This document shows positions 59,957-64,000 of a stretch of DNA of 64,000 nucleotides, one piece after another (positions within the stretch are counted from its first letter, which is position 1; the number at the start of each line of letters is the position of its first letter). The notes under the pieces were generated by a model. The model saw only the letters and a list, made by a program, of their open reading frames with translations, made no database searches and had not been told where the DNA came from. The translations under genes and the position numbers were made by a program. This stretch comes from an uncultured Clostridia bacterium (GTDB taxonomy: Bacteria; Bacillota; Clostridia; Oscillospirales; Acutalibacteraceae), in assembly GCA_947166625.1 (NCBI GenBank), contig CAMVEX010000011.1, forward strand, positions 18,611 through 82,610, in the 5' to 3' direction.

Positions 59957-60316
59957 GGTTAACACCTCCCTTCATAAATATTTTGATTTGGTTTATTTTC
60001 GCCTTCTCCGCTTATCCTTATCAGGAATAATCGGAAAAAGCGAAATTTTGCGTGACACCGTCAAGAATGGGTTTGTGACATTTTCATTACTGAATCATTT
60101 TGCATTCCTTCTTTCTTGATAAAATTAAAGACACCGCGTAAGAAAATGAGACACAATGACTCATCCTTCTCACACGATGCCGTATAAACCGATTTATGTT
60201 CCTCTTCCTATAGAGGAGTCAAACGAAAAACCGCAAACCGCAGTTATTTAAGCGATTGTTGTAATTCGGCTTTGAGATAAAACCACGATTTACTCCGAAA
60301 ATGAAACGGGTATATT

Positions 60317-60365
60317 GGTGCCAAATCCGGCACCAGCGTACTTTTTCGGTGCCAGTATTGGCACC
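60317..60365. repeat. Two copies of GGTGCC-N6-GGCACC, 31 bases apart
   Basis: GGTGCC (60317-60322)/GGCACC (60329-60334) and GGTGCC (60348-60353)/GGCACC (60360-60365). Both have a 6-base spacer and start 31 bases apart, three helical turns. Confidence 0.7.
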
Positions 60366-60593
60366 GTTTTTGCATTTCCACTACCATTTATATTCCTAAA
60401 ACTTTTCATAAAACTGTTGAAAACTCTGCTGCCGCGGATTTCATATTGTATCAATACCCTTGAAAATGCAAAAAACATTTGTTCTGCGGAACGGGGGTTT
60501 ATACGTCCTTTGCCCTCCGAGCCGAAACACGGAATTATCAAAACCGGTATTTTCACGCTGAAAACCGATTTCTCAATTCCGCCGAAAAACAAA

Positions 60594-60634
60594 AATCCCG
60601 GTCTTGCCTTTTGACGGGCAAGCCGGGATTTTTT
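60594..60634. terminator. Strong bidirectional terminator-like hairpin
   Basis: AATCCCGG plus CTTGCC (60594-60608) pair with GGCAAG plus CCGGGATT (60617-60630), with T on the right and A on the left. Confidence 0.7.
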
Positions 60635-60678
60635 CGCATTATGAGCGTAAACACTACGCTGTTTTTCGACTCTTTCGG

Positions 60679-60793
60679 GCAAAGGTCTAACACACTAGAC
60701 TTTGCGGGACGCAAAATCGTGTGCCAAAGGGGAAGACCGAAAAGCAGTTGTTGCCGCGACAACACGCTTTTCTCCTTTCCGTTCCCCTTTTGG
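60679..60793. repeat. Two further hairpins, one 70 bases long
   Basis: First: GCAAA/GTCTA (60679-60689) with TAGAC/TTTGC (60696-60705), six-base loop. Second: CCAAAGGGGAA (60724-60734) with TTCCCCTTTTGG (60782-60793), inner AAAAGC/GCTTTT (60740-60745, 60766-60771) and GTTGTTG/CGACAAC (60747-60753, 60757-60763). No T-run follows the second. Confidence 0.65.
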
Positions 60794-61057
60794 ATTACCC
60801 TCGGCGATTGAAATCAACAAAATCGCTGTTTCTGATTTCAATCGGAAATTGCCTGCTGTTTCATATTGTGTCATATTGGGTTGCCGACAATTCACGTTTT
60901 TGATTGTTACATAATTAAGTGGTTTGTTATTCGAAAACTAATTATTTTGGATATGTAATTCAATGTAGATTTACTTATAGCGTTTTTTGATTTCTTTTTA
61001 ACTGTGTTATACCGCCTGTCGGCGAAGCATGAAAAAACATATTCTCTCCGTTTATTT

Positions 61058-61600
61058 TCAATTGTTTACCTCGATATAATCAGCATTACCTACTTTATAG
61101 GAGTGTTTTTTGTTTGAATATTCTTCCCGGTTTACAATATGCATGATAACATTTATGACACCGCCGTGAGTAACAAGTATAATGCTTTCATTATCAGTTT
61201 TAATGAGATTATCCCAAGCGGTTTTCACTCTTTCATAAAACTCTTTCGGACTCTCGCCGTTAGGGTATTGCTGTTCCCATTTGAGGTTTTTCCAGAAAAG
61301 GTCGGGATACAGTTTATTGGCTAAATTATTGTCCATACCGGCTAAATCACCGTTGTTGACTTCTCTGAATCCTTGATTGTATGCAATTTCAAGATTAAGG
61401 TGATTTGCCAGTATTTCCGCAGTTTGTTTTGCCCTGAGCAAATCACTTGAATAGATTATTTCGGCGTTACATTTACTGGCTTTCAGTTTTTCAGCTAATC
61501 CCAGCGATTGTTTAATTCCTTTGTTTGTCAAAGGATGGTTGCTCCATCCGCCTCTTACCGTGTTATCGTCTGCACCGTGCCTGACAAGATATATCTTCAT
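61058..61600 (-). CDS. Histidine-phosphatase-family protein
   Basis: 180 residues from ATG 61600 with GGAG 9 bases upstream; the longer start at 61630 overlaps the YdcF-like gene. The RHG motif IYLVRHGADD near the start, then IIYSSDLLRAKQTAEIL and VTHGGVINVIMH with the second histidine, identify the phosphoglycerate-mutase/phosphatase superfamily. Substrate unknown. It is the last gene of the leftward accessory operon. The plain A/T-rich composition differs from the core of the window. Confidence 0.9.
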   Translation of the reverse strand: MKIYLVRHGADDNTVRGGWSNHPLTNKGIKQSLGLAEKLKASKCNAEIIYSSDLLRAKQTAEILANHLNLEIAYNQGFREVNNGDLAGMDNNLANKLYPDLFWKNLKWEQQYPNGESPKEFYERVKTAWDNLIKTDNESIILVTHGGVINVIMHIVNREEYSNKKHSYKVGNADYIEVNN

Positions 61601-61620
61601 CCTGTTATTCTCCATTATAT

Positions 61621-62160
61621 TCATGTGCATTGTGTTTCAATTCTTTTCAGCTCGCCAATGACCCGCTCTCTGCCATATTCGGTCTGATACCAGTTTTCTC
61701 TGCTTATACCGAAGCCGTCAAAAGTAACAACCGTGAAATCGACATCGGGAAAATACATCTGATATAATAACTGACAGCGTTTTGCGTGAAAGGACTTGCA
61801 GACAATCAATGCCTTGTGTATCTTCAAACCGTTTTCATCAACGACGCGTTTTGCAAATGCGGCATTTTGCTTTGTATATCCCGATTCCCGTTCGCCGTAA
61901 ACATCCTCTTTGCGCACACCTTTTTTCAGAAGAATATCCCTGTAAAAATCATATTCGGTTTCATATTCCGGCAACGGAAAGTTGTCACGCTTGACGCTGT
62001 ATTTGCCGCCGATAATAACGGTATCGGCAAAACCTCTGTGATATAAATCCGCAGCAAGCCGGGCGGCATCGGGCAATGACCCTCCGACAACAAAGATTGC
62101 GTCTGCTTTACAGGGCTCGGTTCCGATAAAAATATAATCTGTGATTTCCTTGATATTCAT
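61621..62160 (-). CDS. YdcF/DUF218-family protein
   Basis: 179 residues. DUF218 core: AIFVVGGSLPDAARLAADLYHRG, DTVIIGGKYS, ESGYTKQNAAFAKRVV and ALIVCKSFHAKRC (catalytic-like Cys/His positions of SanA/YdcF). Such proteins are linked to envelope or nucleotide-related chemistry without an agreed activity. It starts 17 bases after the transglutaminase-like gene, with no signal peptide. Confidence 0.82.
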   Translation of the reverse strand: MNIKEITDYIFIGTEPCKADAIFVVGGSLPDAARLAADLYHRGFADTVIIGGKYSVKRDNFPLPEYETEYDFYRDILLKKGVRKEDVYGERESGYTKQNAAFAKRVVDENGLKIHKALIVCKSFHAKRCQLLYQMYFPDVDFTVVTFDGFGISRENWYQTEYGRERVIGELKRIETQCT

Positions 62161-62177
62161 ATAATTATTCTATTCAG

Positions 62178-62984
62178 TCAAAGAGCTAATGTTTTCGGCA
62201 CTCTCGTATCAAAAACCACTCCGCATACTTTTGACAGCTCTTTTCTGCTGCGTTTATTTGTTTTCCATGTGGAAATGTTTGCCATTAAGTCTTTGATAAA
62301 GGCGTTGAAATAATAATCTTTGAGTTCTTCGGTTCCGAGAAAAGAATAACCGTTTACCGTCACAGGGCTGTTATTCAAAATACATTCTCTGAGTTCATAA
62401 ATCGAAAGCTCCCTGCCGTTTTCATTGCTGAAATAACAGTTAAACGAAGGGTCGAGAGCGACAAATCTGTTTTCTTCCTTTAACCAAACATTTACAAGAA
62501 AATGACTGCCGCCGCCATTTGACACACAGCAAACGGGCAGAGCTTTTATTCCGTAAGAATTTAGAATATCCGTAAGCGAGATTGCTTTCGACCTGCAATT
62601 AAGAGCTTTTTCATAAGGCAAATCAAAAGAATTCGGCAAAATCTCAACGGCATCATCAGGCAAAATATTTCGTGTTGCTCCGCAATAATATGTATGCTCT
62701 GTCAGATAGCTCATTATTGCAAAAGCGTTCTCTTTATCCGACAAATCCGCAGAATACGGGAAACCGTATTTTTTGCATAAAACATGGTATTCCGAAATAA
62801 CGCAAAACAGTTCATTCTGTTTGGCTTCGGATTTAGCAGTATTATCTGTTACGGTCAATACCTGCGGTTTATAATCATCGGCACACTTTTTCAAAAATGC
62901 CGCGTATTCTTCTTTTGAAGAAATCAGCTTATTTCTGCAATCAAACCGCGTTTTGGCTCTGCTGATGCGAAAAAACAAATTCAT
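62178..62984 (-). CDS. Transglutaminase-like (cysteine-protease fold) protein
   Basis: 268 residues, cytoplasmic. The Cys-His-Asp triad of transglutaminase-like proteins is visible: C in ALNCRSKAISLTDILN, H in GGGSHFLVNVW and D in VALDPSFNC. The N-terminal 60 residues (RNKLISSKEEYAAFLKKC) are unlike known domains. It might hydrolyse or modify a peptide bond on an unknown target. It lies between the APH-type kinase and the YdcF-like gene in the same leftward operon. Confidence 0.75.
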   Translation of the reverse strand: MNLFFRISRAKTRFDCRNKLISSKEEYAAFLKKCADDYKPQVLTVTDNTAKSEAKQNELFCVISEYHVLCKKYGFPYSADLSDKENAFAIMSYLTEHTYYCGATRNILPDDAVEILPNSFDLPYEKALNCRSKAISLTDILNSYGIKALPVCCVSNGGGSHFLVNVWLKEENRFVALDPSFNCYFSNENGRELSIYELRECILNNSPVTVNGYSFLGTEELKDYYFNAFIKDLMANISTWKTNKRSRKELSKVCGVVFDTRVPKTLAL

Positions 62985-63009
62985 TAGCTATTATCCTTTA
63001 CATTCCGTC

Positions 63010-63879
63010 TCATAACGGCTTATACCATTTCGGCACGACGTTTTGCAACTTGTCATACCAGTCCATAATATCCTTAGTTTGATTTAGCATGGTCTGAGTT
63101 TCTCTCTCCCCGAAGCCGAGTGCCCAAGCGGCGGTGCCGAGCGTGTTGCTGCAAATATACAGTAACAGCAGTTCCCAGAATTCCGGCGGGACACCGTTTT
63201 CAAAATACCCGTCTACCATGCCGGAAGCAAACAAGGGCGAGGCCTGCGCGCTCCATACAATGCGGTTGAATTCCTCCCACGGGTCTCCGAAATCAAAGCG
63301 GTCGAAATCAATAATCTGTAATGCACCGTTTACATCAATCATCATATTGCCGATATGATAATCCCCGTGCTGAAAACACTGCGGGCGACCATGTAGCAAA
63401 CTGCGGTTATTTTCAAGATACCGCAACATTGCCGTATCGCCGTCGAATTTGATCGGGCACGCAGCATACATCTCGATTTTTCTGTCGATTTTGGCGTTAA
63501 AACGCGTTTCCCAATCCGGCTGATCCTGTGGCGCAGGGATTTGGTGAATTATTCTCAGTATTCTTCCTGATTCCAAGCCATATGCGTATTGCTTTGTGTC
63601 CGGCAGCGTCGGGATGACCTCTTCTGCATCCCGTCCGTCAATCCAACTTTGCAGAATATATACGCCTTCTTCGCAATCCCCGTATTCCAAGGGTATACAC
63701 ATGGGCACGCCCAGCGCCGCGACGGCCTGTTGCATACGGAAGCAGTCAGCGCGGTTGGCGGCTTTCTCCTTCGGCGTAATCCGCAGGAGATATTTTGTCC
63801 CGTTCGCCGTTGTTACACAGTATTTTTGATCACATGACCAGCCCTTGTTTATGGTGTCTTTTGAAATAAAATCAATCAT
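63010..63879 (-). CDS. APH-type small-molecule kinase
   Basis: 289 residues. The catalytic loop FQHGDYHIGNMM and the metal-binding IIDFDRFDFGDPWEE identify the aminoglycoside phosphotransferase/choline-kinase superfamily. Resistance phosphotransferases, homoserine kinase-like and fructosamine-kinase-like members share these, so resistance should not be assumed. Its ATG overlaps the stop of the GNAT gene before it (ATGA), so they are coupled. The last residues DWYDKLQNVVPKWYKPL are typical of the clostridial members annotated as 'phosphotransferase'. Confidence 0.85.
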   Translation of the reverse strand: MIDFISKDTINKGWSCDQKYCVTTANGTKYLLRITPKEKAANRADCFRMQQAVAALGVPMCIPLEYGDCEEGVYILQSWIDGRDAEEVIPTLPDTKQYAYGLESGRILRIIHQIPAPQDQPDWETRFNAKIDRKIEMYAACPIKFDGDTAMLRYLENNRSLLHGRPQCFQHGDYHIGNMMIDVNGALQIIDFDRFDFGDPWEEFNRIVWSAQASPLFASGMVDGYFENGVPPEFWELLLLYICSNTLGTAAWALGFGERETQTMLNQTKDIMDWYDKLQNVVPKWYKPL

Positions 63880-64000
63880 AGTTCTATCGTCTTCTCCAAA
63901 AAACCAACGGTAAACGGCAAATGCTCAAAGCGTCTTGTGCCCGTGTGAATAAATCCGTTTTTTATATACCAGTTTTTGAGCGTAGTATTTTCCTCTATTA
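63876..64000 (-). CDS. C-terminal fragment of a GNAT acetyltransferase (cut by window edge)
   Basis: About 41 C-terminal residues are visible, ending in NGFIHTGTRRFEHLPFTVGF and LEKTIEL. The block NTTLKNWYIKNGF followed by a glycine-rich turn is the end of the GNAT acetyl-CoA fold. The stop TGA lies at 63876-63878 and overlaps the ATG of the next gene. The rest lies beyond 64000. Confidence 0.7.
   Translation of the reverse strand, partial: IEENTTLKNWYIKNGFIHTGTRRFEHLPFTVGFLEKTIEL

Larger units (their letters stand above)
59957..61057. other. Non-coding 1.1 kb between mobV and the cargo genes, rich in hairpins
   Basis: No convincing gene; open frames here lack ribosome binding sites and family motifs. 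It is AT-rich from 60000-60300 and 60880-61057. The oriT of the MobV element would be expected in the first 150 bases upstream of the relaxase, but I could not recognise the known consensus. Inside are two GGTGCC inverted repeats (60317-60365), three consecutive hairpins (60594-60793), and AT-rich DNA before the cargo operon. Confidence 0.6.

Noticed and set aside
60290-60811. Several open frames on both strands in the hairpin block
   Set aside because: They follow the inverted repeats, lack ribosome binding sites and have no domain; read as non-coding.
63010-63879. Calling the APH-type protein an aminoglycoside resistance gene
   Set aside because: The superfamily motifs are shared with many metabolic kinases; no specific resistance subfamily features could be seen.
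1-64000. CRISPR array, rRNA genes, transposases or restriction systems
   Set aside because: No regularly spaced repeats, rRNA sequence or recognisable transposase, integrase or methylase was found on either strand.

Overview
The window looks like a chromosome segment of an uncultured, anaerobic, Gram-positive Clostridia-type bacterium (Oscillospirales-like gut or rumen lineage is my inference). Supporting signs are consensus TTGACA-N17-TATAAT/TAAAAT promoters, AGGAGG/GAGGTGAT ribosome binding sites, TTG and GTG starts, an [FeFe] hydrogenase, a rubredoxin, the Firmicutes-type GalT, lipoprotein and Sec signal peptides, and many glycan-active enzymes. The genes are densely packed and mostly on the minus strand.

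Layout. 1-0.8 kb: 3'-truncated YfcC/DcuC-type transporter. 1.0-5.3 kb: three secreted proteins on the plus strand (cohesin-like with CxxC modules, alpha/beta hydrolase, beta-helix). 5.3-9.0 kb: leftward unit of a secreted LCAT-like hydrolase, a nucleoside kinase and a secreted alkaline phosphatase. 9.1-10 kb: a MetQ-type lipoprotein whose two halves are in the reverse order of the normal protein. 10-26.1 kb: a leftward gene train headed by a Na/Pi cotransporter, then yhaM, prmA, a QueG-like protein, a GH38 mannosidase, an esterase, an epimerase, a second LCAT-like hydrolase, galT, an exonuclease, rfbB, a PHP phosphoesterase and two unknowns. 26.4-27.8 kb: MATE transporter. 27.8-32.6 kb: nickel locus larB-larC-nikMN-nikQ-nikO behind a structured leader with a terminator. 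32.7-37.4 kb: a PDZ-less HtrA-like protease and a two-gene [FeFe] hydrogenase. 37.5-43.1 kb: sodium:solute symporter, O-acetylhomoserine sulfhydrylase, rubredoxin, and a dicarboxylate transporter fused to an ATPase-like domain with a zinc-ribbon partner. 43.2-44.8 kb: beta-propeller glycosidase and a half-size PstS-like lipoprotein.

45.0-51.3 kb is a tightly coupled operon: D-amino-acid aminotransferase, DUF4392, PxpB, PxpC, DUF1445, PxpA, alanine racemase. It joins both halves of the mammalian D-glutamate cyclase to a full 5-oxoprolinase and both D-alanine/D-glutamate interconverting enzymes, so it reads as a D-glutamate/5-oxoproline module. 51.5-58.1 kb holds tcdA, larE, a xylulokinase-like kinase, a fucose/arabinose isomerase-like protein and a GH3 glucosidase. 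With larE, the window encodes LarB, LarC and LarE plus a nickel importer, but no LarA.

58.3-64 kb is accessory. Two tRNA-Ser genes are followed by a MobV relaxase with a small partner gene, a 1.1 kb non-coding stretch full of hairpins and inverted repeats, and a leftward cargo-like operon (GNAT fragment, APH-type kinase, transglutaminase-like protein, YdcF-like protein, histidine phosphatase). No CRISPR array, rRNA or transposase was seen. All functions are read from motifs by eye; no database search was possible.
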